This document shows, in pieces, positions 50,137 to 56,894 of a DNA stretch of 64,000 nt. The stretch spans positions 5,270,001 through 5,334,000 of the forward strand of contig NC_013131.1 of assembly GCF_000024025.1 (NCBI RefSeq), in the 5' to 3' direction. Origin of the DNA: Catenulispora acidiphila DSM 44928 (GTDB lineage Bacteria > Actinomycetota > Actinomycetes > Streptomycetales > Catenulisporaceae). Positions within the stretch are counted from its first letter, which is position 1. Each line of letters opens with the position of its first letter. Both the position numbers and the translations under genes were made by a program. The notes beneath the pieces were generated by a model, which saw nothing but the letters and a program-made list of their open reading frames with translations, did no database searches and was not told where the DNA came from.

Positions 50137-51589
50137 TGGAAAGCGTCGCGTTCGCGGCGATCCCGGACGGACAGGCGGGGTCGAACGCCGCGGCGACGAG
50201 GATCCGCTCCATCTCCCGGACGATCACCTCCTGCTCCTCCGGCGTCACCTTCTCGGTGTCCACGCGCAGCATCAGGTTGAGGGTGTCCGGGACGGGGTTG
50301 AGCTCCATGAACGTCTGCGCGTCCGGGACGTCGGTGTGCGGTCCCCAGGTCAGCGTCGTCAGCGGCAGCGCGGCCTCGATCTCCTCCGGCGTCGGGAGCG
50401 GTCCGGGGCGCGGCGCGCCGAATTCGCGGCGCAGGTCGTTGAAGTAGCACAGGAGGTCCACCTCCTCGCCCCGCTCGGCGGCCACGCGCGCGAACATCGC
50501 CAGCAGGTCGCGCGGATCGAAGTAGGCGTACTTGCCGGCCTTCAGCTGGCTGCGCCAGGCTCGCTGGGCGACGGTGTCGAAGTCCGTGTCGGCGACGTCG
50601 ACCACGCACAGACACGACGCGAGCAGCGGGGTGACCGACTCCCGCAGACCGGGGCGGAAGCGGTTGCTGATGAACGTCCGGATGGCGCTGGTGCTCTTGC
50701 CGGAGACCTTCGCCAGCCCCACCGCGTAGGCGCCGAGCACGATGGACCCGGTGTTCGCGCCGGTGCGCGCGGCGATCGAAGTCGCGGCAAGGTGGCAGGC
50801 CTTGGAGTCCAGGGTGACGTCCGACCACTGCGGGTCGCGGGGCTCGTATTCGCTGTCGAAGCGGCGCCCCGGCACCAGCCGCACCATCTTCTCCCAGTAG
50901 TCGACCGAGGCCGCGCTCTGCCGCAGCGCGGTGGCGCCCTGCTGCTGCCGCGCCAGCTCGAAGGGCTGCATGCCCTCGCGCGGCGCCAGGTGCGCACCGG
51001 TGTCCCGATCCAGGTTCCGCAGGTCGCCCACCAGCGCCTCGAACCCAAGCCCGTCGATCGCGATGTGCGGATACATCGCGGCGAAGTACACCGGGACACC
51101 GGCTCGCCGCAGCACGGCCATCTTGACCGGCCAGTCGGCGGTGACGTCGAAGGGCCCATGCTCGTACCCGGACCGCACCGCCTCCGCCGCCTCAGCGGGA
51201 TCCTCGTCCAGGCCGATGTCGACGATGTCCAGGGCGACCTCGCCGGAGGAGTAGAGCACCTGGACCGGCTCGCCGTCCTCCCGGAACCGGTAGCGCGTCC
51301 GCAACGACTGGTTCCGCTCCACGATGAAAGCCAACAGGTTGACGATGTGCTCGACGGTCGTGCCCTCCTCCAGGGGCACAGTCCCGCCGATCATCACCGC
51401 CTCCCCCGCGAGCTGCATCATGCGCATGATGTTGCGCTGGCCCCACGTCAGTTCGGACTCGCCCGACCCGTCCCCCGAGAACGGCACCAGAATCCGGTCT
51501 CCCACCAGCTCACCATCGATTCTCTGAGATTCCCGCCAGCCCCATCGCGGACGGTTTTCATCGTCCGACAGAGCGGGTTGGGACGTCAA
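50123..51589 (-). CDS. Stand-alone condensation-domain (NRPS-type) protein
   Basis: A protein of about 488 aa with the chloramphenicol-acetyltransferase-like fold of NRPS condensation domains. Core motif C1 is seen in LTWGQRNIMRMMQLAG, and the active site as PHIAIDG: the first His of HHxxxDG is Pro, but the catalytic second His (H165) and Asp (D169) remain. Later parts (YWEKMVRLVPGRRF, FISNRFRPGLRESVTPLLASCLCVVD) match the second half of the fold. No adenylation or carrier domain, and no biosynthetic gene, lies nearby. It may form an amide or ester between free or carrier-bound substrates. The start is uncertain (TTG 51589, or downstream GTG 51505). Confidence 0.82.
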   Translation of the reverse strand: MTSQPALSDDENRPRWGWRESQRIDGELVGDRILVPFSGDGSGESELTWGQRNIMRMMQLAGEAVMIGGTVPLEEGTTVEHIVNLLAFIVERNQSLRTRYRFREDGEPVQVLYSSGEVALDIVDIGLDEDPAEAAEAVRSGYEHGPFDVTADWPVKMAVLRRAGVPVYFAAMYPHIAIDGLGFEALVGDLRNLDRDTGAHLAPREGMQPFELARQQQGATALRQSAASVDYWEKMVRLVPGRRFDSEYEPRDPQWSDVTLDSKACHLAATSIAARTGANTGSIVLGAYAVGLAKVSGKSTSAIRTFISNRFRPGLRESVTPLLASCLCVVDVADTDFDTVAQRAWRSQLKAGKYAYFDPRDLLAMFARVAAERGEEVDLLCYFNDLRREFGAPRPGPLPTPEEIEAALPLTTLTWGPHTDVPDAQTFMELNPVPDTLNLMLRVDTEKVTPEEQEVIVREMERILVAAAFDPACPSGIAANATLSTTGS

Positions 51590-51905
51590 TACCCGCTGAT
51601 GTCAGGGGTCTGGTGATTCATCTCAGCTGAGACGGCTCTCGCGACACGACCCCTTCCACGCAGCCCGTAAACCGCTTGAACACGCTGCGGCACCGCCGTT
51701 ACGGTCAGCCGTATGTTCTAAAGGCGGCCCAGGTCGAGACACTTCATCAGGCAGGCGACAGCAGTCGATCCCCGACGCTGCGCACTGAGGCCTGCCCGTC
51801 TCCCATGCCGCCGACCACCGCTTCCGCAGCGGCGCTTCCCCCTTCCCCATCGACGTCGCGATGGGCGGTCGGCATGCCATCGCGAACTTTTCGAGGAGAA
51901 TCCCG
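51590..51905. other. Spacer between condensation gene and rpmB
   Basis: About 316 bp with no gene. The right end contains GAGGAGAA, the rpmB ribosome-binding site. I searched by eye for a zinc-repressor (Zur) palindrome in front of rpmB and saw none; no clear promoter is assigned. Confidence 0.4.
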
Positions 51906-52127
51906 ATGTCACAACGCTGCGATGTCTGCGGCAAGGAGCCCAGCTTCGGCAACCAGGTCGCCCGACTGGGGCACAACGCCCAGCGGCGCCGGGTGCTCGG
52001 GCGCTCGGCACGGATGTTCCGTCCGAACATCCAGCCCGTGCGGGCAACCGTCGACGGCCGGCCCGTCAAGCTCAAGGTCTGCACAGCGTGTCTGAAAGCC
52101 GGAAAGGTCCAACGCCGCACTTCCTAG
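51906..52127 (+). CDS. rpmB: 50S ribosomal protein L28, cysteine-containing form
   Basis: A 73-aa basic ribosomal protein: SQRCDVCGKEPSFGNQVAR, RRRVLGRSARMFRPNIQPVR and KLKVCTACLKAGKV. The two CxxC pairs would bind zinc, the C+ form of L28. It lies alone, outside any ribosomal-protein operon, which suggests a paralogue; whether another copy exists cannot be seen here. GAGGAGAA precedes the ATG, and a long hairpin follows the stop. Confidence 0.95.
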   Translation: MSQRCDVCGKEPSFGNQVARLGHNAQRRRVLGRSARMFRPNIQPVRATVDGRPVKLKVCTACLKAGKVQRRTS

Positions 52128-52136
52128 CACTCCGCC

Positions 52137-52178
52137 GGCACGCAACAGTGGCCGCAGGCGCGGGTCCTGTTGCGTGCC
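52137..52178 (+). terminator. Terminator after rpmB
   Basis: GGCACGCAACAG (52137-52148) and CTGTTGCGTGCC (52167-52178) form a perfect 12-bp stem with an 18-nt loop, 9 bp after the rpmB stop. It may also act on the convergent NmrA-like gene. Confidence 0.8.
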
Positions 52179-52219
52179 TACATGCTCGCGGCATGAAGGT
52201 CATGAGGCCTGTTATCTGC

Positions 52220-53059
52220 CTACCGGAAAGCCTCGACGTTGCGCGCAGCCCAGTCGGCGAAGGAGCGCGGCGCGCGTCCCAGCACTCGCTCGACGTCCGG
52301 GCTGATCCGTACCTCGCCGACGTTCGGGGAGCCGATGATGTCGAGGGTGTCGTCGGCCAGCTCGGGTGGCATCACCTGGCTCATGCCCGCCTTGGCCTCC
52401 TCGCGGGTCAGCTCGTGGAAGCGGACCGGCGTGCCGAGCGCTGCCGCGATTGCCTCGGTCTGCTGGCGCGGCGTGATGACCTCCGGTCCGGTGAGCTCGT
52501 ATATGCCGCCGGCGTGCCGGTCGTCGACCAGGCATGCCGCCGCGACGTCGGCGATGTCCGTCGGGTCGAGGATCGGTAGGCCGATGTCGCCGAAGGGGGC
52601 AGCGACAAGCTGTTGCGTACGGACTGATTCGGCCCACCACAAGGCATTGGAGGCGAAGCCGCCGGGTCGCAGGATCGCCCAGTCCAGGCCCGACTCGCGC
52701 AGTCCGTCCTCCAAGCCGCGCATCGCGATGCGCGTCTCGTCGAAGGGCCGGGTCACCACGCCTTGCGTCGAGAGCAGAACGACACGCCGGACTCCGGCGC
52801 GCGCCGCCGTGTCGATGACGGCGGCAGGGTTCGCCCCGGCGGCCTGCAGATCGCCGGAGAGCAGCACGAACATCGCCTTCGCTCCGCTCAGTGCGGGCTC
52901 GAGACTGGCGGGTTCTGACAAATCGGCGATTACGTGCCGCACGCCGTCCGGTACCGCTGCGGTGTGCCGCGACACCGCCGTCACCTTCTCCCCCGCCGCT
53001 GCGAGTGCCTGCGTCAGCGGTCGGCCCACGTTTCCGGTCGCTCCGGTCACCACGATCAT
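52220..53059 (-). CDS. NmrA-like NAD(P)-binding protein
   Basis: A 279-aa atypical SDR: MIVVTGATGNVGRPLTQALAAAG gives the Rossmann loop, followed by VIADLSEPASLEPAL, VVLLSTQGV, WAILRPGGFASNALWW and the C-terminal ELTREEAKAGMSQVMPP. This matches NmrA/QOR2-like NAD(P)H-binding proteins, which may be reductases or redox sensors. The ATG at 53059 has AAAGGAG. It is divergent from an HxlR gene with a dyad between them. Confidence 0.9.
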   Translation of the reverse strand: MIVVTGATGNVGRPLTQALAAAGEKVTAVSRHTAAVPDGVRHVIADLSEPASLEPALSGAKAMFVLLSGDLQAAGANPAAVIDTAARAGVRRVVLLSTQGVVTRPFDETRIAMRGLEDGLRESGLDWAILRPGGFASNALWWAESVRTQQLVAAPFGDIGLPILDPTDIADVAAACLVDDRHAGGIYELTGPEVITPRQQTEAIAAALGTPVRFHELTREEAKAGMSQVMPPELADDTLDIIGSPNVGEVRISPDVERVLGRAPRSFADWAARNVEAFR

Positions 53060-53149
53060 GGAAAGCTCCTTTGTGCGATTCACTGCTCCGCACTGCCGTT
53101 GAGTGCGTGATCGCAACGGTAGGAGACTGGCTAACTTTTGATAAGGACG

Positions 53150-53161
53150 TACCTGAAGGTA
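53150..53161. promoter_or_regulatory. Dyad TACCT-GA-AGGTA, probable HxlR operator
   Basis: A perfect 5-bp inverted repeat with a 2-bp spacer, 11 bp upstream of the HxlR GTG and about 90 bp from the NmrA-like start. The position suits autoregulation. Confidence 0.55.
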
Positions 53162-53171
53162 AGCTCATGAC

Positions 53172-53573
53172 GTGATCGAAGGCGAGCAGCTCACCCAGAC
53201 CGATGCCGGGGCACGCTATGACGTGTTTCACACCGACTGCGCCGCGCGCGCCGTGGTCGACCACGTCACCAGCAGGTGGGGTGTCTGGGTGCTGATCGCC
53301 CTGCAGAAACACGACCTGCGCTTCTTCGAGCTGCGCGAAAGCATCGAGGGCATCAGCGAGAAGATGCTGGCGCAGTCCCTGCGCGCCCTGGTCCAGGACG
53401 GCCTGGTCTGGCGGCACGTCGAACCGGCGACGCCGCCCCAGGTCACCTACGGGCTCACCGACTTCGGCCGGGACGTCGGCGAGCCTTTGGCCGAACTGTT
53501 CTGCCGGATCACCCGGCGGTCGCCGGCGGACAGCCCCGCCGAGCGCCGGCTGGCCCTGACGAGCACCGACTAA
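53172..53573 (+). CDS. HxlR-family transcriptional regulator (second copy)
   Basis: A 133-aa winged-helix regulator: FHTDCAARAVVDHVTSRWGVWVLIAL, LRFFELRESIEGISEKMLAQSLRALVQDGLVWR and YGLTDFGRDVGEPL. The N-terminal Cys (TDCAAR) is where YodB-like members sense electrophiles. It is divergent from the NmrA-like gene, matching the regulator/oxidoreductase pairing seen at 14 kb. The GTG at 53172 is the start; the ATG at 53167 is out of frame. Confidence 0.92.
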   Translation: MIEGEQLTQTDAGARYDVFHTDCAARAVVDHVTSRWGVWVLIALQKHDLRFFELRESIEGISEKMLAQSLRALVQDGLVWRHVEPATPPQVTYGLTDFGRDVGEPLAELFCRITRRSPADSPAERRLALTSTD

Positions 53574-53668
53574 CTGCGACGAGCGCCGACCAGCCGTGAT
53601 GAGCTCCGACTAGCGCCGACTAGCTCCACCAACGAGTCCCAACGAGCCCCGCCGAGCACCGACTAACG
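53557..53668. repeat. Degenerate tandem repeat of GAGC.CCGACTA units between convergent genes
   Basis: Several units close to GAGC(A/G/T)CCGACTAG/A run from the end of the HxlR gene to the end of the LacI gene. The two outermost copies, GAGCACCGACTAAC, are identical and hold the two genes' stop codons. It looks like stepwise duplication of a stop-codon segment. Confidence 0.6.
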
Positions 53669-54709
53669 CCCCGGCGCCGGCGCCGTGCTCTCCCGCACCG
53701 ACAGCGTCGGCGGCAGCAGCGTCACGCCCGAGTTCCCGGCGTCCGGTCCCAGCAGCATCTCCACCGCCTGCCGCCCGAGTTCCTGGGCGGGTACCGGAAT
53801 CGTCGTCAGGCGCGGCGAGGTCTGCACCGCCACCGGCTCGTCCGGGCCGATCGCCACGATCGACACCTCCTCCGGGACCGTGCGTCCCGACGAGCGCAGC
53901 AGTCCCAGCAGCGGCGCGATCATCGCCTCGTTCTGCACGACCAGCCCGGTGGTGTCCGGCCGGTCCTCGAAGATGCGCGCCAGCACGCCGGCCGCGCCCT
54001 CGAACGAGGCGTCGCAGGGCCGGTGGACGGCCCGCAGCCCGCGCGTCTGGCACCGCTCCTGGAACCCGGCGAGGGTGCGCTCGGCGAAGCCGGTGTGGCG
54101 GCGGTAGACGCCCTCGCTCTGGCCGATGAACGCGATCTCGTGGTGGCCGAGGTCCGCCAGGTGGTCGGCGGCGGTCGCGCCGGCGGCGGCGAAGTCCAGG
54201 TCCACGCAGGACAGCCCGGCCGGGTCGGCGGGCAGGCCGATCAGCGAGGCGCGGGTGCCGTGGCGGCGCAGGACCTCCACCCGCTCGTCCTCCAGCTCCA
54301 CGTCCATCAGGATCACGCCGTCGGCCAGGCCGCTGCCGGCCACCCGGCGCACGCCCTCGGGTCCCTCGTCGTTGGTGATCAGCAGCACGTCGTGCCCGTA
54401 CTGCCGGGCGGTGGTGGTGACCGCGATCGCGATCTGCATCATCACCGGCACGTACAGGTCGGTGCGCAGCGGCACGACCAGCGCCACGATGTGCGACTTG
54501 CTGCTGGCCAGCGCCCGCGCGCCGGCGTTGGGGTGGTAGCCCAGCGCGTCGATCGCCGCCTGCACGCGCACGCGCGTGGAGTCCGAGATGGAGCGCTTGC
54601 CGCTGAGAACATAGGAGACCGTGCTCGGCGAGACTCCCGCGTGCTTCGCCACTTCGGCGAGTGTCGCCATCCTGGTCACCTGGTCCTTCGGATCGGTCAT
54701 GCCTGTCAT
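53663..54709 (-). CDS. LacI-family regulator of the GH42/GH3/ABC locus
   Basis: A 348-aa regulator: MATLAEVAKHAGVSPSTVSYVLSGKRSISDSTRVRVQAAIDALGYHPN is the HTH and hinge, then the sugar-binding core (HIVALVVPLRTDLYVPVMMQIAIAVTTTARQYG, IAFIGQSEGVYRRHTGFAERTLAGF, SIVAIGPDEPVAVQ). Its start overlaps the stop of the GH42 gene by ATGA, so it is translated with it. Hinge and HTH type fit a CG-centred palindrome such as ATCGAAGCGCTTCGAT, found four times around this locus. It is the probable repressor of GH42 (and itself), GH3 and the importer. A shorter start at the inner ATG 54670 is possible. Confidence 0.93.
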   Translation of the reverse strand: MTGMTDPKDQVTRMATLAEVAKHAGVSPSTVSYVLSGKRSISDSTRVRVQAAIDALGYHPNAGARALASSKSHIVALVVPLRTDLYVPVMMQIAIAVTTTARQYGHDVLLITNDEGPEGVRRVAGSGLADGVILMDVELEDERVEVLRRHGTRASLIGLPADPAGLSCVDLDFAAAGATAADHLADLGHHEIAFIGQSEGVYRRHTGFAERTLAGFQERCQTRGLRAVHRPCDASFEGAAGVLARIFEDRPDTTGLVVQNEAMIAPLLGLLRSSGRTVPEEVSIVAIGPDEPVAVQTSPRLTTIPVPAQELGRQAVEMLLGPDAGNSGVTLLPPTLSVRESTAPAPGR

Positions 54710-56718
54710 TGTGGACTGTCTTGCCGGTGCTCCGGGGCACTGGCGCGGAGGAGAACAAGAAGGACACCGTAGCCGGGCAGTTCGGTGTCGGAGACCTCCG
54801 CGCTGCCGCGGATCACCACCGCTTCGGCGTTGTGGTTGAGCAGCACGAGCGTGTCGCCGCGTCGGACCGCCTCGACGCCGCGCGGCAGTCCGGCGACCAC
54901 CGGTTCGACGCCGGATTGGCGTGCCGCCTCAGCGAGGATCCGGTCCAGTCCGTCGGCGCAGGGCTGGACGGCGACGTACCAAGCTGTGCCGGAACCGTGC
55001 GCGTTGCGCGTCACCGCGGCTCGGCCGTCCTTCAGAGCGGCGATGACCTGCGCGCCGCGCGGATGCGCCAGCTCGGTCCAGTCCAGGGCGTCGAAGTCGC
55101 CGAGGTCGGCGGACTGGCAGAGCTCTGTCTCGCCCTCGTCCAGCGGATGGAACTCCTCGACGAACACTCCCAGCGCCTCGCGCAGCGCAGCGGCCTGATA
55201 CCCGCCGGGGTGCAGGCGCGTGGTCTGGTCGACGGTTCCGGTCAGGTAGCCGGCGACCAGGCATCCGCCGTCGGCGGCGTAGCGCGCGAGGTGTTCGGCG
55301 TCGGCCGTGGACAGGACGTGCAGCGCCGGCGCCAGCACGAGGGGGTAGCCGCTCAGGTCGTCGCTGACCCGCACGAAGTCGACGGCGATGTTCTGCCGCC
55401 ACAGCGAGGCGTGCCACTGCTTCACTATCCGCTGGTAGTCCACGCGTTCTGAGGGCTTGCCGCGCCAGCTCAGCGCCCACCGGCTCGGCCAGTCCAGGAT
55501 GATCGCGGCGCGCGCCGTCACGGTCGTGCCGATCAGGGCCTTGAGTCCGTCGTCCTCGGCGAGTTCGCGGCCGTGGTCGGTGACTTCGCGGAAGGTGCGG
55601 GTGTCGGGACCGGCGTTCGGCAGCATTCCGGCGTGGAAGCGTTCGGCGCCGGAGGCGGCTTGGCGCCATTGGAAGAACAGGGAGGCGTCGGCGCCGCGCG
55701 CGATGGCCTGCAAGGAGTACAGGCGCATCTGACCGGGGCGCTTGTGCTTGTTGACCTGCCGCCAGTTCACCTCGGACGGCGACTGCTCCATGAGGACCCA
55801 CGGCTGGCCGCCGGACAGGGAGCGCGCGAGGTCGGCGGCGTAGGCGTGATCGGCGCCGGCCTCTGCGCCGAGCGCGGGGTCGGGGTAGGAGTCGACGGAG
55901 GCGAAGTCGAAGCGTCCGCGCAGGTCCCACTGGTCGATGGCGGCGTAATCGGGGATCAGGTTGGTGGTGATCGGCAGCGCTGGGTTGTGGCGGCGCAGGA
56001 TCGCCGCTTCGGCGTCGAAGCAGGCGAGGAGGGCGTCGGACAGGTAGCGGCTGTAGTCCAGGACCTGCGCGGGGTTGAGCATGTAGGGGGCGGCGCGCGG
56101 CGGCTTGATCTCGGCCCAGCCGCCGTAGTGCTGGCTCCAGAAGGCGGTGCCCCAGGCCTGGTTCAGCGCTTCGAGCCCCGCGTCGCCGTCGCCGTAGCGC
56201 TCGCGGAGCCAGCTGCGGAAGCCGAATTCGCAGTTGCGGCACCAGCACCACGGGCCCGGCTCGTTGCCGACGTGCCACATCGTCACGGCGGGGTGGTGCG
56301 CGTAGCGGGCTGCCAGGTCCTCGACGATGGCGTCGGCGCGCTCGCGGTAGACCGGCGAGGAGGGGCAGTACTGGTTGCGGGAACCGTAGCCGTGGACGAC
56401 GCCGTCGGCCATCACCGGCAGGGTGTCGCGGTACAGGTGGCCGAGCCAGGGCGGCGGGGAGGCGGTCGGGGTCGCGAGGATCGCGCCGAGGCCGTTGGCG
56501 TGCACCAGGTCCAGGACGCGGTCCAGCCAGGCGAAGTCGCGCTCGCCGGGGCGCGGTTCGTAGCGGGCCCAGGAGAAGACGCCGACGGTCACGGTGTTCA
56601 CCCCGGCCTGGCGCATCAAGGCCATGTCCTCGGCCCACACGTCCTCGGGCCATTGCTCGGGGTTGTAGTCGCCGCCGTACAGGAGCCGGCCGCGCGTAGC
56701 GTCGTTCAGGTGTGGCAC
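54706..56718 (-). CDS. GH42 beta-galactosidase
   Basis: A 670-aa cytoplasmic enzyme (no signal peptide) cleaving beta-galactosides. The barrel begins RLLYGGDYNPEQWPEDVW; the acid/base is Glu153 in HVGNEPGPWC and the nucleophile Glu311 in VLMEQSPSEVNWR. The Cys cluster near PWCWCRNC is a zinc-site feature of many GH42 enzymes. The trimerisation domain (DLSGYPLVLAPALHVLS) and C-terminal beta domain follow. GTG 56718 is preferred over ATG 56748: it has GGAAGG upstream, whereas the ATG lies inside the LacI operator with no ribosome-binding site. The LacI gene overlaps its stop. It is divergent from GH3. Confidence 0.94.
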   Translation of the reverse strand: MPHLNDATRGRLLYGGDYNPEQWPEDVWAEDMALMRQAGVNTVTVGVFSWARYEPRPGERDFAWLDRVLDLVHANGLGAILATPTASPPPWLGHLYRDTLPVMADGVVHGYGSRNQYCPSSPVYRERADAIVEDLAARYAHHPAVTMWHVGNEPGPWCWCRNCEFGFRSWLRERYGDGDAGLEALNQAWGTAFWSQHYGGWAEIKPPRAAPYMLNPAQVLDYSRYLSDALLACFDAEAAILRRHNPALPITTNLIPDYAAIDQWDLRGRFDFASVDSYPDPALGAEAGADHAYAADLARSLSGGQPWVLMEQSPSEVNWRQVNKHKRPGQMRLYSLQAIARGADASLFFQWRQAASGAERFHAGMLPNAGPDTRTFREVTDHGRELAEDDGLKALIGTTVTARAAIILDWPSRWALSWRGKPSERVDYQRIVKQWHASLWRQNIAVDFVRVSDDLSGYPLVLAPALHVLSTADAEHLARYAADGGCLVAGYLTGTVDQTTRLHPGGYQAAALREALGVFVEEFHPLDEGETELCQSADLGDFDALDWTELAHPRGAQVIAALKDGRAAVTRNAHGSGTAWYVAVQPCADGLDRILAEAARQSGVEPVVAGLPRGVEAVRRGDTLVLLNHNAEAVVIRGSAEVSDTELPGYGVLLVLLRASAPEHRQDSPQ

Positions 56719-56746
56719 CGAGAGGGCCTTCCGGGTCCGGGACGTC

Positions 56747-56773
56747 ATCGAAGCGCTTCGATGTCCGAAGGTA
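56747..56773 (-). promoter_or_regulatory. LacI operator 1 and GH42 promoter -10
   Basis: ATCGAAGCGCTTCGAT (56747-56762) is a perfect palindrome, 18 bp including its flanks. On the minus strand TTGTGC (56792-56797), an 18-bp spacer and TACCTT (56768-56773) place the transcription start inside the operator. Confidence 0.85.
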
Positions 56774-56822
56774 CGGCAGGGGCAGACGACGGCACAAGGC
56801 CGGGTCGGAGATCGCTTTCCCC

Positions 56823-56865
56823 TTGACACCGGCGACTCGGATGGAAACCATCGAAGCGCTTCGAT
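56823..56865 (+). promoter_or_regulatory. GH3 promoter with LacI operator 2
   Basis: TTGACA (56823-56828) and a weak AACCAT (56846-56851) are 17 bp apart. The identical operator ATCGAAGCGCTTCGAT lies at 56850-56865, over the -10 and start point. Its centre is 103 bp (about ten helical turns) from operator 1. Confidence 0.85.
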
Positions 56866-56894
56866 TCCGCTCCGCCCCGCTGAAGGACGATCCC

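Noticed and set aside
56719-56748. ATG 56748 as the GH42 start
   Set aside because: It lies inside the LacI operator and has no ribosome-binding site, whereas GTG 56718 has GGAAGG and begins where the family usually begins.
56841-56894. ATG 56841 as the GH3 start
   Set aside because: It lies between the -35 and the operator, upstream of the likely transcription start.
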